Below are positions 18,597 through 28,207 of a stretch of 64,000 bases of DNA, piece after piece (position 1 is the stretch's first letter; every line of letters begins with the position of its first letter). Position numbers and translations under genes: made by a program. This DNA is from Mesorhizobium sangaii (lineage in GTDB: Bacteria; Pseudomonadota; Alphaproteobacteria; Rhizobiales; Rhizobiaceae), in contig NZ_JACHEF010000004.1 of the NCBI RefSeq assembly GCF_014207355.1, forward strand, positions 310,001 through 374,000. Reading direction: 5' to 3'. The notes under the pieces are model-generated. The model saw only the letters and a list, made by a program, of their open reading frames with translations. It did not search any database and was not told the DNA's origin.

Positions 18597-19862
18597 TCAG
18601 CCTGCTTTCAAGGCTTCCGCGGCGCGTTCAAGCAGCGCGCCGCGATCGGGCGAAAACCCTGCTTCGACCCATTCCGTCTCAAGGTTCCTGAGAATCTCGC
18701 CAACCTTTGGCCCTGGAGTTGCGCCGAGCCGCGTCAGATCGGCGCCCTTTAGCGGAAACAACGGCTTTTCCCATTTGAGGGCGAAGGCAAGCAGGCGCGA
18801 AAAGCCGCCGGCTTCGAGCAACGCGTCATTGTCCTCGACGGCGCGCATCCGCGCGCCCGCAAGCGACAGCCGCAGGCGGTCGACGAACCCTTGCCGGTCG
18901 CCGCGATAGAGCCGCTTTGCCAACTCGCCCTCGGTCGTTTTCGGCTCGGCTGCGGTGGCCAACGCCCAGTGGCGCAGGCGGTCCGCCTCGGCGGTCGAAA
19001 ATTTGAGCCGCTCGGCGAGCGTCTTCATACGCGCGGCATCCGCCGGCACGATCGCTTCCAGCCTGAGCAGCGGGTCAGGTGCCCAGTCCAGATCCTTCTC
19101 GGCCTTGGTCAGTGCATGGATCGCGTCGATGCCCCATTTCTCGCTTTCCGGCAGCGCGGCGGTCAAGACGCTGGCCTGCCGCATCCAGAGTAGCGCTCGC
19201 GAGGGATCGGGCGCCGACAGAAGCTTCTTCAGTTCCGACCAGATGCGTTCGGCGGAAAGCTGGGCCAGCCCTTCCTTCAGCCGGGCACAGGCTTTCAGCC
19301 CCTCGGCATCCGGCCGGCCATCGCCATACCAGGCGAAGAAGCGGAAGAAGCGCAGGATGCGCAGATAATCCTCGCGGATGCGCGCTTCCGGATCGCCGAT
19401 GAAGCGCAACCGGCGCGCCTCGATGTCGGCGATGCCGCCGACCAGGTCGATAACTGTGCCATCGGCCTCGGCATAGAGCGCGTTGATGGTGAAATCGCGC
19501 CGTTCAGCGTCAAGCTTCCAGTCGCGCCCGAACGACACCTTGGCGCGGCGGCCGTCGGTCTCGACATCGGCGCGCAAGGTGGTGATCTCATAGGGCTTGC
19601 CGCCGGCGACCACCGTGATCGTCCCATGCTCTATGCCGGTCGGCACCGCCTTGAAGCCCTCCGCCTCGGCGCGGCGGATGGTTTCCTGCGGCAGACACGT
19701 GGTGGCGATGTCGATGTCGGCGACCGGCTGGCCCATCAGCGTGTTGCGTACCGCGCCACCGGCAACACGCGCCTCTTCACCGCCTTGCGCCAATGCGGTA
19801 AGCAGGCGTTGCAGATGCTTGTCGCTGAGCCACTCGGCCCGGCCCGCGATAGAGACACTCAC
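18597..19862 (-). CDS. cca: CCA-adding tRNA nucleotidyltransferase
   Basis: The enzyme (421 residues) adds or repairs the 3' CCA of tRNAs. The class II nucleotidyltransferase core is clear: GGAVRNTLMG, the metal-binding DIDIATT, then RRDFTINALYAEADG and RIREDYLRILRFFRF. The GTG start at 19862 overlaps the Nudix gene stop (GTGA), a coupling that fits the cluster DUF1285-Nudix-cca. The C-terminal half is the helical tRNA-binding region. Confidence 0.93.
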   Translation of the reverse strand: MSVSIAGRAEWLSDKHLQRLLTALAQGGEEARVAGGAVRNTLMGQPVADIDIATTCLPQETIRRAEAEGFKAVPTGIEHGTITVVAGGKPYEITTLRADVETDGRRAKVSFGRDWKLDAERRDFTINALYAEADGTVIDLVGGIADIEARRLRFIGDPEARIREDYLRILRFFRFFAWYGDGRPDAEGLKACARLKEGLAQLSAERIWSELKKLLSAPDPSRALLWMRQASVLTAALPESEKWGIDAIHALTKAEKDLDWAPDPLLRLEAIVPADAARMKTLAERLKFSTAEADRLRHWALATAAEPKTTEGELAKRLYRGDRQGFVDRLRLSLAGARMRAVEDNDALLEAGGFSRLLAFALKWEKPLFPLKGADLTRLGATPGPKVGEILRNLETEWVEAGFSPDRGALLERAAEALKAG

Positions 19863-20491
19863 GCATAGAGCCTTTCGTAAAGCGTACGGATGATGCCGGC
19901 GGTGACGCCCCAGATGCGCCGGTCGCCATAGGGCATGTCGTAAAAGAACCATTCGAGATCGTTCCACATGCGGCTGTCGCGCTTGTGGTTGGCCGGGTCC
20001 ATCAGGAAACGCAGCGGCACTTCGAAGGCGGCATCGACCTCGTCGGCATTCAAGGTGAGCTGGAAACCGGGCCGCACGATGCCCAGCACCGGCGCAATGC
20101 GGTAGCCGCTGCCGGCGACATAATCGGGCATGCGGCCGATGATCTCGATGCGATCCTGGGCAAGGCCGATTTCCTCGAAGGTCTCGCGCACGGCCGCCGC
20201 TTCCGGACTGGCATCGTTCGGATCGATGGTGCCGCCGGGAAAGGCCACCTGCCCCGAATGATCGCGCAGTTTTTCGGCCCGTTTGGTCAACAGAACCGTG
20301 GCTTCGCCCTCATGATCGACCACCGGGATCAGCACCGCTGCATTGCGCAGCGGCTTGCCGTGGTTGAGACGCGGATGGCCGGGATTGAAGCGATGATCGC
20401 CATAGTCGTCGCCGGCATGCGCATCCGGCTGCGCGGCAAAGCGCGCGCGAAAATCCGCTGCGGAAAACGGCGCCAGGGACACCTTGTCCAT
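19859..20491 (-). CDS. Nudix hydrolase, CoA pyrophosphatase type
   Basis: The 210-residue protein has a complete Nudix box, GGTIDPNDASPEAAAVRETF then EEIGL (residues about 86-110), preceded by KRAEKLRDHSGQVAFPGG, the UPF0035-like signature of CoA pyrophosphatases. The ATG at 20491 shares a base with the upstream DUF1285 stop (TGATG); a GTG three bases earlier is also possible. It is coupled on its other side to cca. Confidence 0.88.
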   Translation of the reverse strand: MDKVSLAPFSAADFRARFAAQPDAHAGDDYGDHRFNPGHPRLNHGKPLRNAAVLIPVVDHEGEATVLLTKRAEKLRDHSGQVAFPGGTIDPNDASPEAAAVRETFEEIGLAQDRIEIIGRMPDYVAGSGYRIAPVLGIVRPGFQLTLNADEVDAAFEVPLRFLMDPANHKRDSRMWNDLEWFFYDMPYGDRRIWGVTAGIIRTLYERLYA

Positions 20492-21120
20492 CACGCGCTC
20501 AGCCGCTTCAGCTGGTCCGCCGGCATGATCGCAAACACCGCGCCCTTCGAGCGCACGGCGAACATGGTCTTGCCGTCGATCTCGATCTCCTCGCCATGTC
20601 CGACCAGCTCATACATCACCGGCCGCGCCACCAGCGCTTCCAGCCGGCCGCGCACCAGCACATAGGGTTTCAGGCCACCTGTCTCGGTCTCGTCGACGAA
20701 GCGCAGCGGCCGTTCCGGTCCGGCTTCGACGACATCGCCGACATTGGTGCGGAAGGTGATGATCTGTCCGTCTCCGCTGCCCGAAACATCCATTTCGACG
20801 GCGATGAACGGCGCGTCGGCGACGCGGATGCCGACCCGTTCCACCGGTGTCACCAGATAGGTCCTGCCGTCCGCGTCCTTGCGCAGCACCGAGGAGAAAA
20901 GCTGCACCAGCGGCATGCGCCCGATCGGCGTGCCCAGATAGAACCAGGTGCCGTCAGCCTTGATCTCCATGTCGAGATCGCCGCAGAAATCGGGATTCCA
21001 GCGCTCGACCGGCGCCGCGCCCTTGCCGGCGCGCGCCGCGCGCGAGATCAGCGCCTCGAGACCGCGCGCCTCGGTGGCGGTCGTAAGGCTTTGCTGGCGA
21101 TGTTCGGAGTGTTCCGTCAT
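20491..21120 (-). CDS. DUF1285 domain protein
   Basis: This 209-residue soluble protein contains WNPDFCGDLDMEIKADGTWF followed by YLGTPIGRMPLVQLFSSVLR, which is typical of DUF1285. It is the first gene of an overlapping minus-strand cluster with the Nudix hydrolase and cca; the conserved context suggests a housekeeping link to nucleotide or RNA metabolism, but no activity is known. An in-frame GTG six bases upstream is an alternative start. Confidence 0.85.
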   Translation of the reverse strand: MTEHSEHRQQSLTTATEARGLEALISRAARAGKGAAPVERWNPDFCGDLDMEIKADGTWFYLGTPIGRMPLVQLFSSVLRKDADGRTYLVTPVERVGIRVADAPFIAVEMDVSGSGDGQIITFRTNVGDVVEAGPERPLRFVDETETGGLKPYVLVRGRLEALVARPVMYELVGHGEEIEIDGKTMFAVRSKGAVFAIMPADQLKRLSA

Positions 21121-21277
21121 GGTCACGAAATAGTCACTGTTGTTGCGCTTGTCAGCCTAAGTCTGTGATTTAAGTTTTGACATAGGCGCCACGCGAGGCC
21201 GAATCGCGGCAACCTATGCTATGGTGCGTGCCGGCATTTCCAACGATGGTATCTCCAACCAAAGGGATCGAAGCTGC

Positions 21278-22282
21278 ATGAGCGTGATGGTCAAGGAAAG
21301 CCCGATGAGCGAAACGGACATGATCGCCGAGGCCGAGAAGGCGCTTGCCGACATCTCCAGGATCCGCGACGGGGTCGGCCGGGTCATCTTCGGCCAGGAG
21401 AGCGTCGTCGAGCGCACGCTCGTGGCGCTGCTGGCCGGCGGCCATGCGCTGCTGGTCGGCGTGCCGGGCCTCGCCAAGACCAAGCTGGTCGAGACGCTGG
21501 GCGTCGTGCTGGGCCTCGATTCGCGGCGTATCCAGTTCACGCCCGACCTGATGCCTTCCGATATCCTCGGCTCCGAGGTGATGGAGCAGGACGAGTTCGG
21601 CAAGCGTTCCTTCCGTTTCATCTCCGGGCCGATCTTCGCCCAGCTTTTGATGGCCGATGAGATCAACCGTGCCTCGCCGCGCACCCAGTCGGCGCTGCTG
21701 CAGGCGATGCAGGAGTACCACGTCACCATTGCCGGCGCCCGCCACGACCTGCCGGCGCCCTTCCATGTGCTGGCGACGCAGAACCCGCTGGAGCAGGAAG
21801 GCACCTATCCCTTGCCCGAGGCCCAGCTCGACCGCTTCCTAATGCAGGTCGACATCCTCTATCCCGAAATCGAGGCCGAACGCCGCATCCTCTTGGAAAC
21901 CACCGGCATCGAGGACGCCAAGGCGCAGAACGTGCTGCAGCCGGTGCGGCTGAAGGAGATCCAGACGCTGATCCGCCGCATGCCGGTGCCGGAAAGCGTC
22001 GTCGAGGCGATCCTGACGCTGGTGCGCTCGGCGCGCCCCGGGCAGGGCAATGCCGAAACCGACAAGCATGTCGCCTGGGGCCCCGGCCCGCGCGCCAGCC
22101 AGGCGCTGATGTTGTGCACAAGGGCGCGCGCGCTTTACGATGGGCGGCTGGCGCCCTCCATCGACGATGTCCGTGCGCTGGCCGAGCCGGTGCTGCAGCA
22201 CCGCATGGCCCTGACTTTCGCCGCCCGCGCCGAAGGCACCAGCGTGCGCGACGTGGTGGCGAAGCTGGTGAAAGGGATTTGA
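21278..22282 (+). CDS. MoxR family AAA+ ATPase
   Basis: This is a MoxR-type chaperone ATPase of about 334 residues. Walker A is GVPGLAKTK, Walker B reads LLMADEINRASPR, and the sensor region is VLATQNPLEQEGTYPLPEAQLDRF. It is the first gene of a four-gene operon with DUF58, BatA/DUF4159 and a large membrane protein; its stop overlaps the DUF58 start (TGATG). MoxR proteins are thought to remodel or insert cofactors into VWA-type partners. An alternative start, ATG at 21305, also has AGGA upstream. Confidence 0.92.
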   Translation: MSVMVKESPMSETDMIAEAEKALADISRIRDGVGRVIFGQESVVERTLVALLAGGHALLVGVPGLAKTKLVETLGVVLGLDSRRIQFTPDLMPSDILGSEVMEQDEFGKRSFRFISGPIFAQLLMADEINRASPRTQSALLQAMQEYHVTIAGARHDLPAPFHVLATQNPLEQEGTYPLPEAQLDRFLMQVDILYPEIEAERRILLETTGIEDAKAQNVLQPVRLKEIQTLIRRMPVPESVVEAILTLVRSARPGQGNAETDKHVAWGPGPRASQALMLCTRARALYDGRLAPSIDDVRALAEPVLQHRMALTFAARAEGTSVRDVVAKLVKGI

Positions 22283-23247
22283 TGGCGCGCATCGGCGAGG
22301 TCCAGGCTCCGGCAGCGACGCGCGACGCGCTCGCCCGTGGCCGGTTGCGGGCCTCGCTTGTGCCCGACTTGCTGGTCGAGGCGCGCCGCATCGTTAACAC
22401 CGTGATCGCCGGCTGGCATGGCCGCCGCAAGCGCGGCATCGGCGAGAATTTCTGGCAGTTCCGGCCCTATGTCGAAGGCGATGCCTCGCGCATCGACTGG
22501 CGCCGTTCGGCCCGCGACGACCACACCTATGTGCGTGACCGCGAATGGGAAGCCGCCCATACGGTGTGGCTTTGGGCCGACCCGTCGCCGTCGATGCTCT
22601 ACAAATCGACCGGTGCCGGCGTGTCCAAGCAATCGCGCGCGCTGGTGCTGGCGTTGGCCATGGCCGAGCTGTTGTCGCGCAGCGGCGAGCGCATCGCCTG
22701 GCCCGGCCTCACCGATCCGTTTACCGCCCGCAATGGCGCCGAGCGCATTGCCGCCCAGCTCATGCATGCCGGCGAGTTGCCGGCCAAACCCGACCTCTCC
22801 GACATCCGCCGCTTCTGCGACATCGTCATCGCCAGCGATTTCCTCGATCCGGTCGAGGAAACGATGGCCTGGCTCGACGTGCTCGCCCGCCACGGCGTGC
22901 GCGCCCATCTGATCGAGGTCGCCGACCCGGCCGAGGAAACCTTCCCCTATGCCGGCCGCACCGAATTCACCGATCCCGAGACCGGCGACAAGCTGACCGC
23001 CGGCCGCGCTGAAATGCTCGGCGATGAATACCGGCTGCTCTACACCGCCCGCCGCCACGAACTGGCCGCCTGGTGCAAGCGGCTCGGCTGGAGCTTTACC
23101 GTCAATCACACCGATCGGCTGGCTTCCGACGCGCTGGTGCGCCTGCACATGGCGATGACCGCCGACGGCGGTTATGCCGGGCTGACCGGAAGCGGTCATG
23201 CCGGGCTGGCCGCCGTTGGCGGTCGTGCCGGGAAGGCCGTCGCATGA
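22282..23247 (+). CDS. DUF58 domain protein
   Basis: The 321-residue protein has the DUF58 hallmarks GRRKRGIGENFWQFRPYVEG then DASRIDWRRSARDD, followed by a VWA-like part (HTVWLWADPSPSM). DUF58 proteins accompany MoxR ATPases. It overlaps both neighbours: one base with moxR and four bases (ATGA) with the next gene. The C-terminus is a short Gly/Ala repeat-like tail (GYAGLTGSGHAGLAAVGGRAG). It is probably cytoplasmic. Confidence 0.9.
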   Translation: MARIGEVQAPAATRDALARGRLRASLVPDLLVEARRIVNTVIAGWHGRRKRGIGENFWQFRPYVEGDASRIDWRRSARDDHTYVRDREWEAAHTVWLWADPSPSMLYKSTGAGVSKQSRALVLALAMAELLSRSGERIAWPGLTDPFTARNGAERIAAQLMHAGELPAKPDLSDIRRFCDIVIASDFLDPVEETMAWLDVLARHGVRAHLIEVADPAEETFPYAGRTEFTDPETGDKLTAGRAEMLGDEYRLLYTARRHELAAWCKRLGWSFTVNHTDRLASDALVRLHMAMTADGGYAGLTGSGHAGLAAVGGRAGKAVA

Positions 23248-26063
23248 GCTGGCTGCCGCTCTCCTTTGGCGCCCCCATGGTGCTGTGGGGCCTGCTGGCG
23301 CTGCCGGTGATCTGGTGGCTGCTGCGTCTGACGCCGCCCAAGCCGCAGATGGAGATCTTCCCGCCGTTGAAGATCCTGGCGCGTGTGCTGAAGCGCGAGG
23401 AGACGCCGCAACAGAGCCCATGGTGGCTGACGCTGCTCAGGCTGTTGATGGCGGCGCTGATCGTCGCCGCCCTTGCCGAGCCGGTGTTCAACCCGCGCGA
23501 AAAACTGCCGGCCGAGGGCGCGGCCCTCGCGCTGGTCATCGACAATGACTGGGCAAGTGCCGCCGACTGGAACAAGCGCGTCGCCACCGCCGAGCGGCTT
23601 ATCAACGACGCGGGCTCGAACGGCGTGCCGGTCGTCATCGCCTTCACCGCCGAAAAGCCCAATTCGGAAATCGGCCCGTTCGATGCCGCCGCCGCTCTCG
23701 ACCGGCTGCGCGCCGCCAAGCCGCGGCCGATCCCGACCGACCGGCCCGCCGTCTATGCCCGAGTCGCCGGGGTGCTGGACAGCTTGCCCGGCGCCAGCGT
23801 CGCCGTGCTTGCCGACGGCCTGGCGGCGAAAGGCGACGAGGCCGCCTTCAACACGCTGTTGTCGAAAAATGCCGCCCGTGTCGTCTGGGCCAGTCCAGAC
23901 CGGCTGTCGCTGACCGGTCTGACCACCGCCGACAACCAGGTCGATGGCTTTGCGCTCACCGCCATCCGCGCGCCGGGCGACCCGGCACCCGCACAAGTCA
24001 CCGCCGGTGCTTTCGACGACAAGGGCCGCCGCATCGCCGATGCGACGCTGACCTTTTCCCCTGGCGAAACCACCGCCACCGCCACCATGGCGGTGCCGTT
24101 CGAGCTGCGCAACGACTTCGCCTCGATCGCGCTTGACGGCGAGCGCCAGGCCGGTGCGGTGCGCGTGCTCGACGAAAGCTCCAAGCGCCGCCGCGTCGGG
24201 CTGCTGTCGCAGGCCGAAGCCGACCAGGCGCAGCCACTTCTGTCGCCGCTCTACTACATCAGGCGCGCGCTGCAGCCCTTCGCCGATCTTGTCGAACCCT
24301 CCAGCGCCGACCTCGCCGACGCCATCCCGCAGATCCTCGACCAGAAGCCGGCGATGATCGTCATGGCCGACATCGGCACCATTCCCACGCAGGTCCGTCA
24401 AAGGCTCGTCGACTGGGTCGACAATGGCGGCACGCTGGTGCGTTTCGCGGGCTCGCGGCTGGCCGCCGCCGGCAATGACGACGACCTGCTGCCGGTCCGC
24501 CTGCGCACCGGCGAGCGTTCGCTCGGCGGCGCCTTGTCATGGACATCGCCGCAGCCGGTCACCGAATTCCCCAAGGCCGGCCCATTTGCCGATCTGGCGC
24601 CGCCGACCGAGGTCACCGTCACCAGGCAGGTGTTGGCCGAGCCGACGCCCGACATCGTCGAGCGCACCTGGGCCGCCCTCGCCGACGGCACGCCGCTGGT
24701 CACCGGACTGAAGAAAGGCAAGGGCACGCTGGTGCTGTTCCACGTCACGCCCGAGGCGACCTGGTCGAACCTGCCGATCTCGGGCAGCTTCGTCGAGATG
24801 CTGCGCCGCATCGTGCAGCTGTCGCGCAACCAGGGCGCGGCGATCGCCAATGCCGAAGCTGCAGCCACCTCGCTGGCGCCGTATCGCATGATCTCAGCCG
24901 ACGGCTCGCTGGTGCCGCCGACGCCGGATGCACGGCCGCTGGTGCCGGGTCCCGCGCTGGCGGTGACCTTCGAGAACCCGCCCGGCCTCTACGGCTCCGA
25001 GACCGGCGTCTTCGCCCACAATTTGCTCGAAGCCGCAAGCACGCTGGCGCTGCTGGCGCGCCCGCAAATCACCGTTCCGGTTACATCGATCCAGTATGCC
25101 TTTGACGAATCGCGCAACCTGAAGGGCGCGCTGGTCGCCGCCGCTCTGGTGCTGATGCTGCTCGACACGCTGGCGGTGTTCTGGATGGGCGGCCTGTTTT
25201 CCCGCCGGCCGCGCCGTGCCGGTGGCGTGGCCACCACCGCCGCGATCCTGATTGCGCTTGGCGCGCTGTTTAGCCATGCCGATCCTGCCCGCGCCGACGA
25301 CGCCAAACCGGGCGACGAGGTCGCCATCGCGGCGATATCCAAGACCCGCATCGCCTATGTGCTGACCGGCGTACCGGGTGACGATTCGATCAGCCGCGCC
25401 GGGCTCGAAGGCCTGACCCGCTTCCTGGTCGAGAAGACGGCGTTGGAACCCGGCGCGCCGGCCGGCGTCGACATCTCGAAGGACGAGCTGTCGTTCTATC
25501 CCTTGATCTACTGGCCGATCGACCCGGCCGCACCGATGCCGAGTCAGGCCGCGATTGCCCGCATCGACGCCTATATGCAGCAGGGGGGCACTGTGCTTTT
25601 CGACACTCGCGACCAGTTCGCCAACGGCATCGGGGCCGATTCGACCAGCCCGGCGACGGAGCGGCTGCGCGACATCCTCGGCAACCTCAACGTGCCGCCG
25701 CTGGAGCCGGTGCCGTCCGACCACGTGCTGACCAAATCCTTCTTCATCCTGCCCGAATTTCCTGGCCGCTTCAGTGGCAGCCCGCTCTGGGTCGAGGCCT
25801 CGCTCGACGCCAGCAATGCCGAGAACCGGCCGGTGCGCACCGGCGACGGCGTCTCGCCGATCATGATCACCGCCAATGATTTCGCCGGTGCCTGGGCGGT
25901 CGACGAAAATGGCGATCCGCTGCTGCCGACCGTGCCGGCGGACCCGATGCAGCGCATCTACGCGCTGCGCGCCGGCGTCAACATCATGATGTATATGCTG
26001 ACCGGCAACTACAAATCCGACCAGGTGCATGTGCCTATTCTGCTCGAACGGCTGGGGCAGTAG
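23244..26063 (+). CDS. BatA-type N-terminal domain fused to DUF4159, membrane protein
   Basis: This is a 939-residue protein. Residues about 1-90 form the aerotolerance-regulator/BatA N-terminal region with two membrane helices flanking the KPQMEIFPPLKILARVLKRE loop. The middle resembles a VWA or glutamine-amidotransferase-like fold. A further membrane region lies near residues 630-660 (ALVAAALVLMLLDTLAVFWMGGLF), followed by the C-terminal DUF4159 domain (ISKTRIAYVLTGVPGDDSIS; FFILPEFPGRFSGSPLWVE). It is coupled to DUF58 (ATGA). The role is presumably assembly or stress resistance in the envelope, but the substrate is unknown. Confidence 0.88.
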   Translation: MSWLPLSFGAPMVLWGLLALPVIWWLLRLTPPKPQMEIFPPLKILARVLKREETPQQSPWWLTLLRLLMAALIVAALAEPVFNPREKLPAEGAALALVIDNDWASAADWNKRVATAERLINDAGSNGVPVVIAFTAEKPNSEIGPFDAAAALDRLRAAKPRPIPTDRPAVYARVAGVLDSLPGASVAVLADGLAAKGDEAAFNTLLSKNAARVVWASPDRLSLTGLTTADNQVDGFALTAIRAPGDPAPAQVTAGAFDDKGRRIADATLTFSPGETTATATMAVPFELRNDFASIALDGERQAGAVRVLDESSKRRRVGLLSQAEADQAQPLLSPLYYIRRALQPFADLVEPSSADLADAIPQILDQKPAMIVMADIGTIPTQVRQRLVDWVDNGGTLVRFAGSRLAAAGNDDDLLPVRLRTGERSLGGALSWTSPQPVTEFPKAGPFADLAPPTEVTVTRQVLAEPTPDIVERTWAALADGTPLVTGLKKGKGTLVLFHVTPEATWSNLPISGSFVEMLRRIVQLSRNQGAAIANAEAAATSLAPYRMISADGSLVPPTPDARPLVPGPALAVTFENPPGLYGSETGVFAHNLLEAASTLALLARPQITVPVTSIQYAFDESRNLKGALVAAALVLMLLDTLAVFWMGGLFSRRPRRAGGVATTAAILIALGALFSHADPARADDAKPGDEVAIAAISKTRIAYVLTGVPGDDSISRAGLEGLTRFLVEKTALEPGAPAGVDISKDELSFYPLIYWPIDPAAPMPSQAAIARIDAYMQQGGTVLFDTRDQFANGIGADSTSPATERLRDILGNLNVPPLEPVPSDHVLTKSFFILPEFPGRFSGSPLWVEASLDASNAENRPVRTGDGVSPIMITANDFAGAWAVDENGDPLLPTVPADPMQRIYALRAGVNIMMYMLTGNYKSDQVHVPILLERLGQ

Positions 26064-26095
26064 GATGACGTACGTTGTTGCGTTCCCAACCCGGA

Positions 26096-26121
26096 ATTAC
26101 CCTCCCCACAAGGGGGAGGCT
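26096..26121. repeat. Short palindromic repeat that supplies a ribosome binding site
   Basis: CCTCCCCACAAGGGGGAGG (26101-26119) is a small hairpin related to the arms of the repeat at 3340-3486. Its right arm contains GGAGG ending 7 bases before the ATG of the next gene, so it doubles as the Shine-Dalgarno sequence. Confidence 0.7.
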
Positions 26122-26126
26122 AATTC

Positions 26127-28205
26127 ATGAACTGGTCGATCTCCCTCGAACCGCTGATCTCCTGGCCCTTGCTGGCTCTTGTGCTGGTGCCGCTGGCGCT
26201 GCTGGCACTCGTCGGCCTGTGGTTTCGCCAGCGTGGCGCGGTCTTCCGCTTCGTCGCCCTGCTGGCGCTCGCCGCCGCCCTGTTCAACCCGGTGTTCCTC
26301 AACGAGGAACGCGAGCCGCTGAAAAGCGTCGTCGCCCTCATCGTCGACCGCAGCCAGAGCCAGGATATCGGTGATCGCACCAAGCAGACCGACGAGGCAC
26401 TGGCCGGGTTGCAGCAGCGTCTTGGCCGCTTCAAGCAGTTCGACGTGCGCGTCGTCGAGGCCGGCAAATCGCAAGCCGCCGAGGAGCGCACCGAAACGCG
26501 GCTGTTCGGCGCGCTTGAAGGCGCTTTCCGCGACGTGCCGCCCTCGCGCATTGGCGGCGCCATCATGATCACCGATGGCGAGGTGCATGACGCGCCCGCA
26601 GGCAGCCCCGATTTCAACGCGCCGCTGCATGCCCTGATCACCGGCAACGATCACGAGAAGGATCGCCGCATCCGCTTCGAGAATGCACCGCGCTTCGGCC
26701 TTGTCGGCAAGCCGCTCGACATGACCTACCGCGTTATCTCGACGGAAAACGAGACCGCCCCGGTCGAAGTGCGCGTCTCGGTCAATGGCGAGCAGGTCGC
26801 GGTCGAGCATGCCACCGTCGGCCAGGCCATGCCGCTGCAGGTGACCATTCCCGCTGCTGGCCGCAACATCGTCGAGCTCGCCATCGACCGCGAGCCGGGC
26901 GAATTGACCGACACCAACAATCGCGCCATCGCGCTCATCGACGGCATTCGCGAAAACCTGCGCGTGCTGCTCGTCTCCGGCGAGCCGCATGCCGGCGAGC
27001 GCACCTGGCGCAATCTCTTGAAATCCGACGCCTCGGTCGACCTCGTCCATTTCACCATCTTGCGGCCGCCGGAAAAGCAGGACGGCACGCCGATCAACGA
27101 ATTGTCTCTGATCGCCTTCCCGACCCGCGAACTGTTCGTCGAGAAGATCAAGGATTTCGATCTCATCATCTTCGACCGCTACCAGCACCGCGATGTGCTG
27201 CCGATCCTGTATTACGACTACATCTCCGAATATGTCGAAAAGGGCGGCGCGCTGCTGATCGCGGCCGGGCCCGAATATGCCGGCGAAAGCTCGATCGCGC
27301 GCACGCCGCTGATGTCGGCCTTGCCGGCGATGCCGACCGGCGAGGTGGTCGACAAGGCCTTCTATCCGCGCCTCACCGACCTTGGCCAGCGCCACCCGGT
27401 GACGCGCGGGCTCGATGGTTCGGCCACCGAGCCACCGCACTGGAGCCGCTGGTTCCGCACCATCGGCGTGCAGAATCCCGAAGGCGAAGTGGTGATGAAG
27501 GGCGCTGACAACCGGCCCCTGCTCTTGCTCGACCGCAAGGGAGAGGGCCGCGTCGGCATGCTTCTGTCCGACCAGGGCTGGCTGTGGGCGCGCGGCTTTG
27601 AGGGCGGCGGCCCGCATGTCCAGCTCTACCGGCGCATCGCCCACTGGCTGATGAAGGAGCCCGATCTCGAGGAGGAACGGCTTACCGCCGACGGTCGCGG
27701 TATGGTGCTGGAAATCCGCCGCCAGACGATGGCCGATGATCCCGGCCAGGCCCAGATCATCACCCCTTCCGGCAAGACCTTGACCGTCAAGCTCGAGAAA
27801 TCCGAGCCCGGCGTCTTCCTCGGCAGTGTCGAGACCAGCGAGATCGGACTCTACCAGGTCGCCAATGGCGACCTCACCGCGCTCGCCCATGTCGGGCCGG
27901 TCAACGCGCCGGAATTCGCCGATGTCATTTCCACCGAAAACCGGCTGAGGGCGCCGGCGGAAGCCACCGGCGGCAGCGTGCGGCGGCTGGCGTCATCCAC
28001 GGCCCTTGGCAGCGACATTGCGCTGCCCTCCATCGTGCCGGTGCGGTCTTCCGGTCAGGCCACCGGCAGCGACTGGATCGGCTTGCGCACGACGGACGAC
28101 AGCGTGCTCAAGGCGGTCTCGCGCGTGCCGCTGTTCGGCGGCTTCCTCGGCCTCGGCTTGCTGCTGCTGGCGATGGGTTCGATGTGGTACCGCGAGGGGC
28201 GGTAG
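26127..28205 (+). CDS. Large membrane protein with glutamine-amidotransferase-like domain, MoxR operon
   Basis: The protein has 692 residues. Two N-terminal membrane helices (about 10-32 and 38-55) are followed by a VWA-like domain starting at VVALIVDRSQSQD, a middle region resembling a class I glutamine-amidotransferase-like fold (DLIIFDRYQHRDVLPILYYD; GGALLIAAGPEY), and a C-terminal membrane anchor (LFGGFLGLGLLLLAMGSMWY). It ends the MoxR operon. It starts 63 bases after the previous stop, behind a hairpin whose arm supplies the ribosome binding site. No catalytic Cys-His-Glu triad is evident. Confidence 0.82.
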   Translation: MNWSISLEPLISWPLLALVLVPLALLALVGLWFRQRGAVFRFVALLALAAALFNPVFLNEEREPLKSVVALIVDRSQSQDIGDRTKQTDEALAGLQQRLGRFKQFDVRVVEAGKSQAAEERTETRLFGALEGAFRDVPPSRIGGAIMITDGEVHDAPAGSPDFNAPLHALITGNDHEKDRRIRFENAPRFGLVGKPLDMTYRVISTENETAPVEVRVSVNGEQVAVEHATVGQAMPLQVTIPAAGRNIVELAIDREPGELTDTNNRAIALIDGIRENLRVLLVSGEPHAGERTWRNLLKSDASVDLVHFTILRPPEKQDGTPINELSLIAFPTRELFVEKIKDFDLIIFDRYQHRDVLPILYYDYISEYVEKGGALLIAAGPEYAGESSIARTPLMSALPAMPTGEVVDKAFYPRLTDLGQRHPVTRGLDGSATEPPHWSRWFRTIGVQNPEGEVVMKGADNRPLLLLDRKGEGRVGMLLSDQGWLWARGFEGGGPHVQLYRRIAHWLMKEPDLEEERLTADGRGMVLEIRRQTMADDPGQAQIITPSGKTLTVKLEKSEPGVFLGSVETSEIGLYQVANGDLTALAHVGPVNAPEFADVISTENRLRAPAEATGGSVRRLASSTALGSDIALPSIVPVRSSGQATGSDWIGLRTTDDSVLKAVSRVPLFGGFLGLGLLLLAMGSMWYREGR

Positions 28206-28207
28206 GG

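Noticed and set aside
26097..27890. A 597-codon frame antisense to the last gene of the MoxR operon
   Set aside because: Shadow frame with no motifs or ribosome binding site, opposite a gene with clear membrane helices.
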